A stretch of DNA of 64,000 bases from Imbricaverruca yamaguchii (lineage: Eukaryota; Arthropoda; Thecostraca; Neoverrucidae): the NCBI GenBank assembly GCA_034440575.1, contig JAOTOL010001633.1, positions 620,001 through 684,000 of the forward strand, in the 5' to 3' direction. Every line of letters begins with the position of its first letter. The first letter of the stretch is position 1. The notes below the pieces were generated by a model that was not told the origin of the DNA, ran no database searches, and saw only the letters and a program-made list of their open reading frames with translations. Positions 1 through 13,900 of the stretch are shown piece after piece. Both the position numbers and the translations under genes were made by a program.

Positions 1-342
1 ATAAACATGTTCTTTGATTTTACATTTTGATTTCATCTTGCTCAGGTAAAAGCGGACAAGTATAGCACACTCCTGTATCAAATTGATTACGAGCGTCGGA
101 TTAACAGCAGCCCCCGCTGCACTTCAATTCAATTCAACGTTTCGATTCACTTCAATTTGATGCCTGCTACAGAGAGCTACAAATCAATTGACGAATCACA
201 ACAGAATGGACCAGCGAGGCTGGAAATATCAAACTATTTCGATGACTGATTTGAGGAAGGTAACCAGACCAAATCAGCCATTCATGCTATACGGAACTTC
301 TGTTTTCGGTCGACGGCAGAGCTCGGACGAACCCACTCTTGA

Positions 343-398
343 TTGGTTATTGGGGTTTAGGGGCGCATCGACTGCCGAGGTCATGGAGCGCCCAACGA
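343..398 (+). repeat. element C copy
   Basis: gattggttattggggtttag then gggcgcatcgactgccgagg and tcatggagcgccc. It aligns with the SINE A tail domain (ggttattggtttttacgaca, catcgaccgttgagtcatgc). Other copies lie near 3461, 11130, 29776, 31381, 32100, 37245, 43497, 53650, 54288, 55707 and 55780. Confidence 0.7.
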
Positions 399-870
399 AC
401 CCACTCCTGTGTACATGGGATTATTTGATATTGACGATACGAGCCGACCATCACAATGTTGGAACCTAGATACATACAATTATGCTACCACGTTCCAAAT
501 GCTGTACAATGTTCACTCCTAAGGAGCCTGCCTTTGTACATTTCAGCTTACAACTCATTATTTCCCCAGACATATTAAAATGCGTCGCTCACAGAGGGTT
601 TGTGGCAGCACTATTATCACGGCCTTGTGTGCCTAGTAGGTCGGCCACCGGTTACTTGGTTGCATCATATCCATGGCTGGGAATCCCGGGTGGGTCGGGG
701 GTTTGGACCTCCTGGTTTGGCACCCTACTAATGCGAATTAGTCACTTTCCATATTACATTTGGAAATGTGTCTTGGAAATAATGACTTGGACCTCCTGGC
801 TTCGTAAAAGATGTCCGTCGCCGGTCACATCACGCGACTTGCATGTCCAGTAAGAGCGGTCGACCAATGT

Positions 871-1035
871 TGGTTGGTTGGTTATTGGTTTTTACGACAC
901 ATCGACCGCTGAGTCATGCAGCGTCGCCAATCTCTCAGGCCGAATGGTCGCGGGCCAAGAGCAGCGATAGGCGACTCGTACCCACAACCTTTTCATTGTG
1001 AGACGAGCAACTTACCCCTAGACTACTCGTCCCCT
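871..1035 (-). mobile_element. SINE A, full length, tRNA-derived
   Basis: 165-bp element flanked by a 13-bp target-site duplication ggtcgaccaatgt (858-870 and 1036-1048). On the minus strand it starts with a tRNA-like head (gacgagtagtctaggggtaa A-box, degenerate B-box) and ends with the body and ccaataaccaacc tail. This copy defines the family's ends. Confidence 0.9.
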
Positions 1036-1136
1036 GGTCGACCAATGTAGATGGCAATGTAGCACAAGATGCTGCTCTGGACGGCTATTGTTTGTCATGG
1101 TTCGATGTGTCATAAAATCAATAGCCAACCAGTCAT

Positions 1137-1295
1137 GGTTGGTTATTGGTTTTACGACATATCGACCGTTGAGTCATGCATCGTCGCCAATCTCTCACGC
1201 CGATTGGTCGCGGGCGAAGAGTAGCGGCAGGTGAGATTCGAACCCACAACCTTTCGATTGCGAGACGAGCATCTTACCCTCAGGCTACTCGTCCC
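1137..1295 (-). mobile_element. SINE A, second copy, preceded by an inverted 3' fragment
   Basis: Clear B-box gattcgaacccac and A-box in reverse orientation, with the conserved body. A plus-oriented 3' fragment (about 1100-1131, ttcgatgtgtcataaaatca) sits just before it, so the two tails form an imperfect hairpin. Flanking ctctggacggctat (1075) and ctctggagggctat (1296) look like a 14-bp duplication enclosing both parts. Confidence 0.85.
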
Positions 1296-1465
1296 CTCTG
1301 GAGGGCTATGTGTACGCGCGACACAGGAGACCTACAGTCGTCTGTGGCGCTCCCTCGCCCAACCCGACGGCTATGCGTATGCTTGAGACGAGAACCGTAC
1401 AACCGTCTCTCGCGCTCCCTCGCCCAACTGGACGGTTATGTGTACGGGCGACACGGCGACCCGGG

Positions 1466-1627
1466 GCCGTGGTAGCTCAGCCGGGAGAGTGTCCGACTCT
1501 TGATCGAAAGATTGTGGGTTCGAATCTCGCAGCCGGCGGCATTACCGAGTCCACCCACGACCAATCGGCGCGAGAGATTGGTGACGCTATATGATCTAGC
1601 AGTTGAATGCGTCGTAAAAGAACTAAA
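1466..1627 (+). mobile_element. SINE A body with a tRNA-Lys-like head
   Basis: The head reads tagctcagccgggagagt, then an anticodon loop ctcttga (anticodon CTT, Lys) and gtgggttcgaatctcgc. The acceptor stem pairs at only about four of seven positions, so it is not a working tRNA gene. It continues into the SINE A body (cgaccaatcggcgcgagaga...), ending near gtcgtaaaagaact. Confidence 0.75.
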
Positions 1628-3789
1628 GGTTTTCCTTCGATACGTCAGCCTTACCCCAGCCTCTGGCCCTTCCCCACCCAACTCGACTTAATTCTTATTG
1701 ATGTTATCACTTGACTTGCAATAAATATGTGTTAATAGCCCACATAACTTAAGTATTCTTCCTTCCTTTACAAAATATCGGACTTTCGTGTATTTTTGTA
1801 CGGCATGACCGATACACCTATTGCCGTCGCTACTCTTATATTGACCCACCAACTGCCGACCGCAGATCGCATCCTCACTTCTGTCAGGGCGGGGTGGCAA
1901 ATTTTGCCGCCTCAAACTTTTCTTTCTAAACAACGTAGAGAAGCGCGGTTTTCGTCGGAACGTAGCGCCATCCCTCATCTGTTCAGTGGTGCAAAATAAC
2001 TGTTATCGACCTTTGACCCTCCAGGCAAAGTCAGGGGTCAAACCAGGGGTGTTGCCAACTAAGGGATATTTGTGCCGAAATCAGTAGCTGAGTTTGGTAC
2101 CAACAACACGTTGTTACCAGAACATGAATTGAAGGCAGGGTTTGGAAAATCGGTTACCTCAGGCTTTTCGTTTCCAGAAAATAAGCTGTTAATTTTTATC
2201 TTGGTTGTTCAATGTTGACTGTGTTCTAAGATTTACTTGGAAGTCCAAGCTGGGATTCCGATGTCACAGGTTTAAAGAAGAAAAAAACATTTAAGTACGC
2301 AACAATTCTTTTCTCCACATCCAGGACTACAAAGCACAAACCCAACACTGATTGAAGGTTAGCATTTCTGCGCTCAAACGTTATTGTACCCAAACTTTCA
2401 ACCTACGAATGATAAAGCGATGAAACAAGGATGAATGAAATTGAAAGTACGCGTTGCAACACTGGTGCCCAGCGACATGGCGAAATTGCATGCAGTAATA
2501 TTTGACTGGGCACGGCGACCCAAATTCAGTGACAGACCTTAAAGAACTCATCGAATTATATAATGTGTGCATTTACGGGGGAAAACGAAGCGGTAGTCGG
2601 CTTCAGTGTCAACAATAGTCAAGAAAACAAATCAGTTGGAGAAGGGTTAATTCGGGTCGCACTATGGCACCTGATTGACTGAACAAGGGCGACCTTTCTC
2701 ATATTCCTATAAATCTGGCACAGTGTGGATAAGAGTGCTGAATACGAATCAAACGCTTAGAACTATCCAAGAAGTCAATTGTCTACAAAAGTGGAAGCAA
2801 CTTAGGCCAGCCAGTCACCTGGGTCATTGACCTGGGATGACCTGGAAATGTTGCAAACACTGCATACACTGTATGCATGCAGATATACATGTAGAACTGA
2901 TGCTAACTGGAGTAATAAGAACATTGGAGATAACTTAGCTACCCAAAAAGGCCAATCAATGGCATTTGAACAATTCGTCCTTTCTGTAGAGAAGGTACTA
3001 GAGAACAGATACACATTTTGGGGCACGCCTTTGTAAGTTGGCCTGCCATCGGCCAGAAATATTGCACGATTCTAGGGAACAATAAGTTTTATCAAACAGT
3101 CCGGGCTTTAGGTTACGATTGCTGGGCTGGAAGGTATGATAAATCACTGACACATAGATTTGATCTTGGCCTAATCTGGTAGCATGATCTGAAGTAATCG
3201 TAAACTATTTTTGCCTTTTTGGTCAAGTACCTACACGCCGCCATGCACAACTTTCAGACACATTTGAAGCTCTATTTTGTCAGTTCTTGGAAAAGCGTGC
3301 TGAGAACGATACGTTCCGAAACCAATGACCTGACCTGTGCGCTGTTCTATTGTCAGAAGGCGCGGCAAATGTGAGAGCGATCGCACTACGCGTTCGGTGG
3401 CTACCCCGAACAACCCGGGTGGGTGGGTCTGCAGGAATTCCCCGCCCCCTCTATCATGATTGGTTGGTTGTTGGAGTTTTACGGGTGCATCAACTGCGTC
3501 GGTCATGTAGCGTCTGTTTCACCTCTGGACAATTGTGGGGTTAATCTCATCTCGACAATAACTGTCAGAAGATGCACATCCTACCCGCAGCAATTCGCTG
3601 CTTTTGTGGCCTCAATCTGGCTGAGGTGTGAGAAGACGAATCAAAATCCCCTAATACGTTAAAAAAATAGCTTACACGGACAACCGAATCAGACATTCTC
3701 GCAGGCTCTTGGATAACCACACGTGAGATATCCCGTCAGCAGAGATCGCATGCTGAATAACATGGTCCTTGCGCAGGAACAACCATCAC

Positions 3790-4013
3790 CTGTAGAGGGC
3801 CAAGGCATGCCCAGTGAAGTCGATAGTGTTCTTGTCCACGCCGAACTTGGTGAACACGGCGCTCATTGGCGTCGCGTTCGGGTCGATGCCCTGCCACGTG
3901 GTGGGGTCATCCTCCCTGAAGTCCTGCACGAACGCCAGCAGGTTCTTGAATCGCCGCTTCTCGAACAGACCCATCAGGTCGGAGCTGAGCGCCTCGTTCG
4001 CGTCAGCTGGCAC
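3790..4013 (-). CDS. Gdi: Gdi exon 4
   Basis: 224 nt between acceptor gactccag and donor gtgatg. It encodes residues 118-191, including [32 protein letters not shown] and [11 protein letters not shown] (the last Arg is split to the next exon). On the minus strand the 47-bp minisatellite of intron 3 ends only about 20 nt before this acceptor. The next exon, expected to begin near TDDYLDQP in relatives, is not found in 1-3789, so intron 4 is longer than 3.7 kb. Confidence 0.95.
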
Positions 4014-7000
4014 CTGGAGTCAGAGGTCGGTAAGTGACGGGACCAACAGTACCTCCCACCGTCATTGCCTCCCACGGCCACTGACGGGACCGACAGTACA
4101 CCCCACAGTCAGTGTCTCCCACGGCCACTGACGGGACCGGAGTCCCACAGTCATGCTCCCACGGCCACTACAGTAGTGTCCCACGGCCACTGACGGGACC
4201 GACAGTACATCCCACAGTCAGTGTCTCCCACGGCCACTGACGGGACCGGCAGTACATCCCACAGTCAGTGTCTCCCACGGCCACTGACGGGACCGGCAGT
4301 ACATCCCACAGTCAGTGTCTCCCACGGCCACTGACGGGACCGACAGTACATCCCACAGTCAGTGTCTCCCACGGCCACTGACGGGACCGACAGTACATCC
4401 CACAGTCAGTGTCTCCCACGGCCACTGACGGGACCGACAGTACATCCCACCGTCAGTGTCTCCCACGGCCACTGACGGGCCGACAGTACATCCCACAGTC
4501 AGTGTCTCCCACGGCCACTGACGGGACCGACAGTACATCCCACAGTCAGTGTCTCCCACGGCCACTGACGGGACCAACAGTACATCCCACAGTCAGTGTC
4601 TCCCACGGCCACTGACGGGACCGGCAGTACATCCCACAGTCAGTGTCTCCCACGGCCACTGACGGGACCGACAGTACATCCCACAGTCAGTGTGGCAGTA
4701 CATCCCACAGTCAGTGTCTCCCACGGCCACTGACGGGACCGACAGTACATCCCACAGTCAGTGTCTCCCACGGCCACTGACGGGCCACCGTACATCCCAC
4801 AGTCAGTGTCTCCCACGGCCACTGACGGGACCGACAGTACATCCCACAGTCAGTGTCTCCCACGGCCACTGACGGGACCGACAGTACATCCCACAGTCAG
4901 TGTCTCCCACGGCCACTGACGGGACCGACAGTACATCCCACAGTCAGTGTCTCCCACGGCCACTGACGGGACCGACAGTACATCCCACAGTCAGTGTCTC
5001 CCACGGCCACTGACGGGACCGACAGTACATCCCACAGTCAGTGTCTCCCACGGCCACTGACGGGACCGACAGTCACCCCAGTGTTCCCGGCCACTGACGG
5101 GACCGACAGTACATCCCACAGTCACCGAGTGTTCAGGCCACGACGGGACGTACATCCCACAGTCAGTGTCTCCCACGGCCACTGACGAGACCGGCAGTAC
5201 ACCCCACCGTGAGTATCCTCCACGGCTACTGGCGGAGTCTTAGTATCTCCCACGGTCAGTCACAGGGTCTCAGTTCCTCCCACGTTCACTGACGGGGTTT
5301 CAGTATACACCATGGTCACTGGCGGATTATCAGCATCTTCCACGGTCACTGGCGGGGTATCAGTATCTCCCACGGTCACCCACTGGGTCTTAGTATCTTC
5401 CACGGTCACTAGCGGACTATCCCAGTCACTGACGAGGTCTCAGCATCTCCCACGCCGTCAGTCCGTGAAGTACGTCCAGGGTTATAACACTAATCTTGTG
5501 TTGGATTTCTGCCACCCATAACACCTTCCCTTATGCAAAATTGCCCTCCCATTTTCCCTATGGCAGGTTGAATGCTGTTGTATAATAATGGAATAGCTGA
5601 CACGTTTTATTCTTTGATAAGTTTTAAATCCTGCGTGCTCTTAAACCTGAGTTTTCCCTCCAGCAACATTACATGGCACAGTTGTAACAGAGAACTGGTG
5701 ATACGCACCACATTGCTGGATTTTTCGTCTAAATCTTTGTACTCCCATAATTCCTCAGTTCAATATCAAAATTAGGTACTCATGGTTGGTTATTGGTTTT
5801 TACAACACATCGACCGTTGAGTCATGCAGCGTCGCCAATCTCTCACGCCGATTGGTCGCGGGCGAAGGTACTCAAAGCCTGAGTGGAGACAGAGCAGCTT
5901 GTGCGAAAACGCAAACCGATCTGAACGGAACACAACCGCTCGAAGCTTCATGGCCCAAAATTATCGTCTCAAAAGCCAGGACCCAAAAATACCAGTCCCG
6001 TTCTGGTCCGAACCACACAATGGCTCACCATCTTCCACAGTCACACTGGAACACCCGGCTGGCACCACCACCCATCGCGCAACCGAAGTGCAACACACAC
6101 GTATCGAACATACTTCCCGATCTCCACCAACACCAGCCGTGAACATCGTACGAGTGCGACAAGCTGATGGCATCACCGAACACGCCAAGCACGAGTGCGA
6201 CAAACCGGTGACAGCATCGGTCGCACCGAGCACGCGGCCGCTCTCACCTTGGATATCTTGTTGCCCTTATAGACGTAGCTGCCCTCGACCGACTTGAACT
6301 CGAGGTAGCGCGTGACGCCCGTGTGGATGAGCAGCTTCACCAACTGGCCGTTGGCCATCAGAAACTTGGGGATCAGGTCGACATTCCAGTCCCTGCGGCA
6401 GCGCGTCGGTAGTTAGCACGGACGGCCAGACACAAACAACAACATTCCAGTACATCAAAAGCACACCACGTAGCCACAGTGGCGTCCAGCTCTAGTGTCG
6501 AATGGTCGAAACCATGGTGTAGCCAGGGGAGCAAAGGGGGCAGCGCCCTGGAGGGAAGGAGGGGCCCCCAGGTGGACGTCTTAAGGGTCCCACATGGGCT
6601 CCTGAAGCCGTCGGTGCAAGGTTCACGTAAGGGCCCAGGGCAGACGCTTACGGCCCATGGATCGACGGATCGGGCCCAGGGCTGACGGAAAGGGTCCCGG
6701 GCCGACGAGGAGGGCCCCGAGTCAACGGAGAGCGTACCCAGAAAGATGTTATGGGCCTTTCGCTGAGCAAATAGTAATTTACAGCAGGATGAGAAGGGCT
6801 TCTAGATCGATGGGGCCCTGGATAGTTATAAGGGCCCCGGGCTGACGGAGAGGGCCCGAGCCACCATGAAGGTCCTCTTGGTTGTCGAAATAGCCTAAGC
6901 CGAAGAAAAGGCAAGAAAAGACCACTGAGCTGATGGACAGGGCCCCAAGAGTTTTAAAAGGGACCTCCGGCTTGCCGGAAAAGGCCCGGGATCGTCAAAG

Positions 7001-7890
7001 AGGGTCCCTGAGACGGCAGAGGAGTCCCTGGTTGGCGGAGATGACCTCGGACAGTCAGAAGGGGCCCTTAGGCCGACGGATGGGGGTCCTGGCCTGATAG
7101 AAGGGGCTAATGTTTTGAAAAAGGGCCTTCAGCCTGACAGAGGAAGCCCTGGATTATTAAGGAAGGCCCTTGCATTTCTCGCTTTGGGTACGAGAAATAC
7201 CGAGGGCCAGCCTCATACATAAGATATCCTTCAGAGCCATACGTGCTGTGTCAAAGACTGGGAAGGCCACCCACTGCCACCTCAGGGGCGGTGGCCGTGA
7301 CGAAACAGACAGCCCAGCGATTGCTGTGATAACGGCCGCTCCAGCGCTGCCGGTCGCTTCGCCTTGTACCCGGGTGACACCGGTTAAGCAAAAAGAACAA
7401 AAACAACTTGCAGGATGCTGTGCGTTTGGCATAGCTGGCCAGGCGTGTTCTAGTTCTTCCCCTATCCCCAAAACTTGCAATCATTATTTCTCACTGGTAT
7501 TCACGCCTCATTTTGAGAAAATATGACTGCGTTCAAAAGGAGCAGCAGTGTGAGACCACACCCCTGTCATGGACACCCTCCATATTAGACGCTGTCGGAA
7601 CATAGCGGAGAACGGAAAGAAGCAATTACGTCTATGGAGGTTATTACTAGTATTATTCCTGAAGCTAATAAAATACATGCCTTTAATAGAGATGTGTTAA
7701 GGTGCTTGTACTTTCGTCATACGTTTCCTTCACTTGGATGTTTCCGGCAGAAAAAAGGTTTGTTTTCCTTTCTCGTCTTTACCGAACTGTTGGACCTTGA
7801 ATGCAGGTCTCACATCTCAGCCACGCCAGCGCGGAGTGCACCTACTTTCCCAATTATTTGGCCACATTTCCCCATATATATCATACATAC

Positions 7891-7950
<60 letters not shown>

Positions 7951-10900
7951 GCATTAACCGAAATCCGACGCGTTTCGGAAAAATAGAGGGGGAGGGGCTT
8001 ATTTGTTTGCCACTTGAGCATAATATAATTACATTCAGCTTCACTGGAGCCGTTTTATGTACCTTTGAGAGAAGCTGGACCAAACCCTTGGACCAAACAC
8101 TCGCTGTACCACTGGGTGGAAAGTGAATAGAGTCGCATGGAATAACGTTGAAACTAGAACAAGATCGAATACAACATGATCGAAAGTAGAATATAGTCGA
8201 ATGACATAAGATCATAACGTAGCTGGAGATAGGATGGGGGTGGACTAGTGTCTAATGGAACAATGCGGAAAGTGGAATAGGCTTGAATGGAACAAGGTTG
8301 AAAAAGGAATAGAGCCGAATTGAATAACGACGAAAATATGAGGGATTGGCATAGCTTTGAGTGGAATAAGGCCGAACAGCAGGTGTGGTAGGAGCGGCTC
8401 GACTGGTATCAAATGGAATAACGCCGAGCAGCAGCTGCGGCAGGACGGGCTCGACTGGTGTCCAATGGAATAATTATGAACCGCATCCACATAATGCTGG
8501 CAGAATGACAGAAGCACTGTGTTTACAGCAATGTGGCAATAATTTACAGGAACCGGAATGTGGCAACGCGTGCACTAGCTATGACGCTCTCAATCATTTC
8601 GAATGGGGAGTAGGCTCTCTCAAAAGTACATAAAACAGTTCCAATCACTCTTCCGCGTAAAAATCAAGGTGCTTTGCTTGAACTGCGATCATGTTTTCCC
8701 TCAAAAAGATAAAGCATCACCTGGTCTACCTGACTTCTGAAAACCAGAGCAGCGAAGAAGCCAACGCTGCCTGGCGAGGTCCACATGAGATGGAGAGTGT
8801 AGAACCCAACGCTGTCTGGCGAGGTCCACATAAGACGGAGCGTGTAGAACCCAACGCTGTCTGGGGGAGACGGAGCGTGTAGAACCCAACGCTGCCTGGC
8901 GAGGTCCACATGAGACGGAGAGTGTAGAACCCAACGCTGTCTGGCGAGGTCCACATAAGACGGAGCGTGTAGAACCCAACGCTGCCTGGCGAGGTCCACA
9001 TGAGACGGAGCGTGTAGAACCCAACGCTGTCTGGCGAGGTCCACATAAGGGAGCGTGTAGACAAGAGACCACGCTGCGTACAACGCTGTCTGGCGAGGTC
9101 CACATGAGACGGAGTGTGTAGAACCCAACGCTGCCTGGCGATGTCCACATGGGACAGAGCGTGTAGAACCCAACGCTGTCTGGCGAGGTCCACATAAGAC
9201 GGAACGTGTAGAACCCAACGCTGCCTGGCGAGGTCCAGATGAGACAGAGCGTGTAGAAGCCAACGCTGTCTGGCGAGGTCCACATAAGACGGAGCGTGCA
9301 GAAGCCAACGCTGCCTGGCGAGGTCCAGATGAGACAGAGCGTGTAGAAGCCAACGCTGCCTGGCGAGGTCCTATGAGACAGAGCGTGTAGAACCCAACGC
9401 TGCCTGGCGAGGTCCACATGAGACGAAGCGTGACGGAGCCAGTCCGGAAAACCCAGCCGGCAATAGGGTGCGACACGGGCCCGGGCCGGTCCGGACAGCA
9501 CGGGCACGGGGAGCCGTTCATGTCTGCTCTCACACTATACGCCGACATCATACATTTCCTATATCCAATAAGCAGTAATATCGTGAACATACAACTGTCA
9601 AAGCAGTGAATGCTATATAAGAGGTACTAATGGTACATGAATGTGGGCATGGGATACATGGATACAAAGGAAAACACCACTCTGATAGCGAGAAATACAT
9701 TTGTGGTCTTCTGTTCCCTTTGGTTAATTTCTCAGTTCGTTCACCTACAAAAAAAAATTTATTACACGAGAAAACAATCTTTTGCACCTTTTCACGTTAA
9801 ATTCCCGTACGGTGGTATCCCTTCCGGCACTGTGGTATCAGTCAGCCATATAAACAGCGATCGCCTGTTTAGCCGCCGCAATAGCGCCTGCACCATTCAA
9901 GGGCATCACGAAAACACCAGTTGCGAGAGACAGATCCGTTGCACCAAGTTATTGTGACCTGCGTAACAGCTACGCAGCGTTTGCCCAAATGGAGGGGGCA
10001 GTGATGAGCGGTGGAGCACGCTGTTCCAGGCAGCACCGAAAAAGAAATGGTGGAAAATCGTTAAGCCGCCTGGTTAGCTCAGCGGACAGAACACCGGCCT
10101 GCAAGAGTCATCCCCACTAGACACAATCAGAGTAGCTTCACGCGCTCGCTATTAACCCTCCCCGGCATTCCAGTTAGATCCCCACACCCAGTCTTGGGGT
10201 GAGGGGGGTCATTATATACGTCCCTCTCATCTCCACACTAGGCGACAGATGAAAACGAGAAGTGTGATCGGAATGCGCTCGACGAGTATGGCTAGAAAAC
10301 GACCCCGCAAGATTACCCCCTCGAAAAGTGACGTCACCATGAGGTTTTATATGGTCCCGATTGACGTCACATTTTTGGCTCTGGGGATTCATTTTGTAGA
10401 TTTTAAAAACAAAACAAACAATTCCTTTTGAAACAAGAAAAGAAAGGCGTGACGGACCAAAAATGTAATGGTCCTAAAATGTTCGCCAACCCGAAAATAG
10501 TTATTTATATTTCCGAAATTTAATGGATTCGAATGAAAAAAAAATGGATAGAACAACGAGAAACGTTGTGCTAAGTAAATTTAGCCTCACAAAAGTCGTT
10601 TTACCTTTGCGAGAATCTTCTATGTTAGCCCTAGTATTCACATACGCAAAGCAAATGTCATGTAAAACTAAAATAATCACACAAATTCCTCTGGTGAATT
10701 TTGTAGCCTCCGTAAACATAAGTAAACGCTGAAACTTTCATCTAAATAGCTATACGTGTTAAAGCGTGATAACTTGTTGAAATTTTTTTAGGTGAACTTA
10801 CTGGAGTTGATTACTGGCCTTGATGCTCGGTGACTGTGAATGACCTCATTCAAAATGTTCCCACATACCAAATTTGTGTGGGCAAGCGTTCCAAACTTCT

Positions 10901-13900
10901 GTGCACGGTAGCGCGCCGTTTTTTTGTCATTGTCCGTGGAAACCTTATGGGCGGGCGGGGGGGGTGCAAAGACACCCGAGACGGCGTGAGTGAACACCCC
11001 CGGCTGGGATGACCAGTTGGCAACTGACCAAGCAAGGTCGGGAACGCAGGCACCAGGCGACCACACCCGACCATGTGGCCGCGCTACACTCTAGGATCGA
11101 AACAATTGTGCTAGAAAACTGGAATTTGGGGGGGGGGTGTAGGGGCGCATCGACTGCGTTGGTCAAACAGCCTAGAAGTCATACAGCCTAGAACTGGAAT
11201 ACCCTGACTGGGAGGCAGATTCAGGGCCAGTGCAACAAGCTCACGCTTAGCATCGACTGATTCTTTTGAGCTTCCCCAACAACAATTCGAACATTTTTCA
11301 AGGAATATCGACAGTTTATTTTCTAACTATATTTTGTGAGCCTTCTGATCCAGAAAATGCATCCGCAAAGCCCTACTAACAAGCGAAAAAGCTCACTTCC
11401 ATTGACAATTAGCAACTGAGACCTCCGCAGCTGGTGCCTGTGACGGAAGGCCGGCCACGAGACGTCGTCGATCGATGGTTCGTGGCGGGCAGCTCGGCAT
11501 CGAGTGGGCGGACAGCCTGGCTCACTGGGCGGACAGCCTGGCTCACCGGGCGGACGGACAGCCTGGCTCACTGGGCGGACGGACAGCCTGGCTCACCGGG
11601 CGGACAGCCTGGCTCACCGGGCGGACGGACAGCCTGGCTCACCGGGCGGACGGACAGCCTGGCTCACCGGGCGGACGGACAGCCTAACTCACTGGGCAGA
11701 CAGCCTGGCTCACTCGGCAGACAGTCCGGCTTAGTGGGCGGGTAGCCTGGCTCACTGGGAGGATATCCTGGCTCACTGGGCGGTCAGCCTGGCTCACTGG
11801 GAGGATATCCTGGCTCACTGGGCGGTCAGCCTGGCTCACTGGGAGGATATCCTGGCTCAGTGGGTGGACAGGCTGGCTCACTGGGCGGACAGCCTAGCCC
11901 AGTGGGCGGGCAGCCTAGTTCAGTGGGTGGGCAGCCTGGTTCAGTGGGCGGACAGTCTGGCTCACTGAACGGACAGCCTAGCTCAGTGGGCGGGTAGCCT
12001 GGCTCAGTGGGCGGGCAGCCTGGTTCAGTGGGCGGGCAGCCTGGTTCAGTGGGCGGACAGCCTGGCTGACTGAACGGACAGCCTGGCTCAGTGGGCGGGC
12101 AGCCTGGCTCAGTGGGCGGGCAGCCTGGTTCAGTGGGCGGGCAGCCTGGTTCAGTGGGCGGACAGCCTGGCTCAGTGGGCGGACAGCCTGGCTCAGTGGG
12201 CGGACAGCCTGGCTCAGTGGGCGGACAGCCTGGTTCAGTGGGCGGGCAGCCTGGTTCAGTGGGCGGGCAGCCTCGCTCAGTGGGCGGACAGCCTAGCTCA
12301 GTGGGCAGGCAGCCTGGTTTAGTGGGCGGGCAGCCTAGCTCAGTGGGCGGGCAGCCTGGTTCAGTGGGCGGGCAGCCTAGCTCAGTGGGCGGGCAGCCTG
12401 GTTCAGTGGGCGGGCAGCCTAGCTCAGTGGGCGGGCAGCCTGGTTCAGTGGGCGGACAGCCTAGCTCAGTGGGCGGGCAGCCTGGTTCAGTGGGCGGACA
12501 GCCTAGCTCACTGGGCGGACAGCCTAGCTCAGTGGGCGGGCAGCCTGGTTCAGTGGGCGGACACCCTGGGCTCCGTGGGGCCGGCCGCATCCACACTATG
12601 TATCCACGTTCAGTTTAGCTCACATGTATTGAATAGATCTGGAGACAAAGGATACCGAGGACGAACAGTTTTAACCTACAATTCAGTTTGACCTACGCCT
12701 ATCTGATCTAGGTGACTATAATAATGAGGCTACGTCCATGATGCAAATCAACTCGATGTTTACCTATGTCGAGGCTACTGGAATGGGTGCCATAATATTA
12801 AGGGAAAATACTCTCACCCAGCAGGGCGCGTGATTTTCTGGAGGACCACCATGATGATCAACTTCAGGGTGGCCGCATACGTCAATGCATCAATTTCAGG
12901 AGGACGGCAACACTATTCCTGTGAGTCATTTTACCCATACTTCTGTGCTGTGGTGGGGGGATGGATTTCTGTCGTTGAGGTCTCGAAAACCTAGCGTCTG
13001 ATTTTCCTGCAAAAGAGCGTAAACAAATCATGCTGACATAGCGCCTTGATTTCAATATACGAGTGCAGAATTGTTTGCAGAGGTTTATCGAATACCCCAC
13101 ATATGCACACATGGTATTCCAGGGCCAGGCCATAATCTGGATCACCAAAAATACGCGCTCGCTTTTGATGTGATGTCATGCATTCACCCAATCTTGTGGA
13201 CTTTCCTGAACATTCTGGATGCGCCCTGGCGAACTGGCATAGTTCCCTCCAGAAGGCAACTTGAAATCAATCGGTCGTCTATATCGCCCAAACTCTTGCT
13301 ATCCTGGTGGAGTTGCGGGTGTTCCCGACCGCCTGAAGGTCGGTCGGCCGGCGGCCGGGCCACATTGTTCCGCAGCCAACCATCCCACGCCCACTGGTCG
13401 GGTAACCAGAGCACGACGTGAGCGGGGCCGGCCCGGCACCGCACTGACGTGTGTCACGTGCCGCTGGGGCTGGTGACACCAGCCATGGACACATCAGCCC
13501 GGCACTGACGTGTGTCACGTGCCGCTGGGTCTGGTGACACCAGCCATGGACACATCAGTCCGGCACTGACGTGTGTCACGTGCCGCTGGGTCTGGTGACC
13601 CCAGCCATGGACACATCAGCCCGGCACTGACGTGTGTCACGTGCCGCTGGGTCTGGTGACACCAGCCATGGACACATCAGTCCGGCACTGACGGTGTCAC
13701 GTGCCGCTGGGTCTGGTGACCCCAGCCATGGACACATCAGCCCGGCCCGGCACTGACGTGTGTCACGTGCCGCTGGGTCTGGTGACCCCAGCCATGGACA
13801 CATCAGCCCGGCACTGACGTGTGTCACGTGCCGCTGGGTCTGGTGACACCAGCCATGGACACATCAGCCCGGCACTGACGTGTGTCACGTGCCGCTGGGT

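Larger units (their letters stand above)
1..3789. other. Gdi intron 4 (partial)
   Basis: No coding exon seen. It holds SINE A copies at 871-1035, 1137-1295 and 1466-1627, a short 77-bp tandem duplication (about 1301-1460), and two solo 3'-domain repeats (about 343-398 and 3461-3512). From about 1700 to 3400 I see only unique AT-moderate DNA. Confidence 0.7.

Noticed and set aside
1466..1540. tRNA-Lys gene
   Set aside because: A and B boxes and a CTT anticodon loop are present, but the acceptor stem is largely unpaired and the sequence continues into a SINE body.
4014..4035. gtcggtaagt as a plus-strand donor
   Set aside because: The adjoining exon is on the minus strand (Gdi exon 4); the plus-strand match is coincidental.
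8664..9590. 308-codon minus-strand open frame (and two overlapping frames)
   Set aside because: It is the 45-bp minisatellite read through; the unit is a multiple of three, all three minus frames are open, and it lies in a Gdi intron.
11826..12618. 256- and 175-codon frames with PTEPGCP or GGQPGSV repeats
   Set aside because: Translation of a 21-bp tandem repeat on both strands; no start context, splice support or non-repeat domain.
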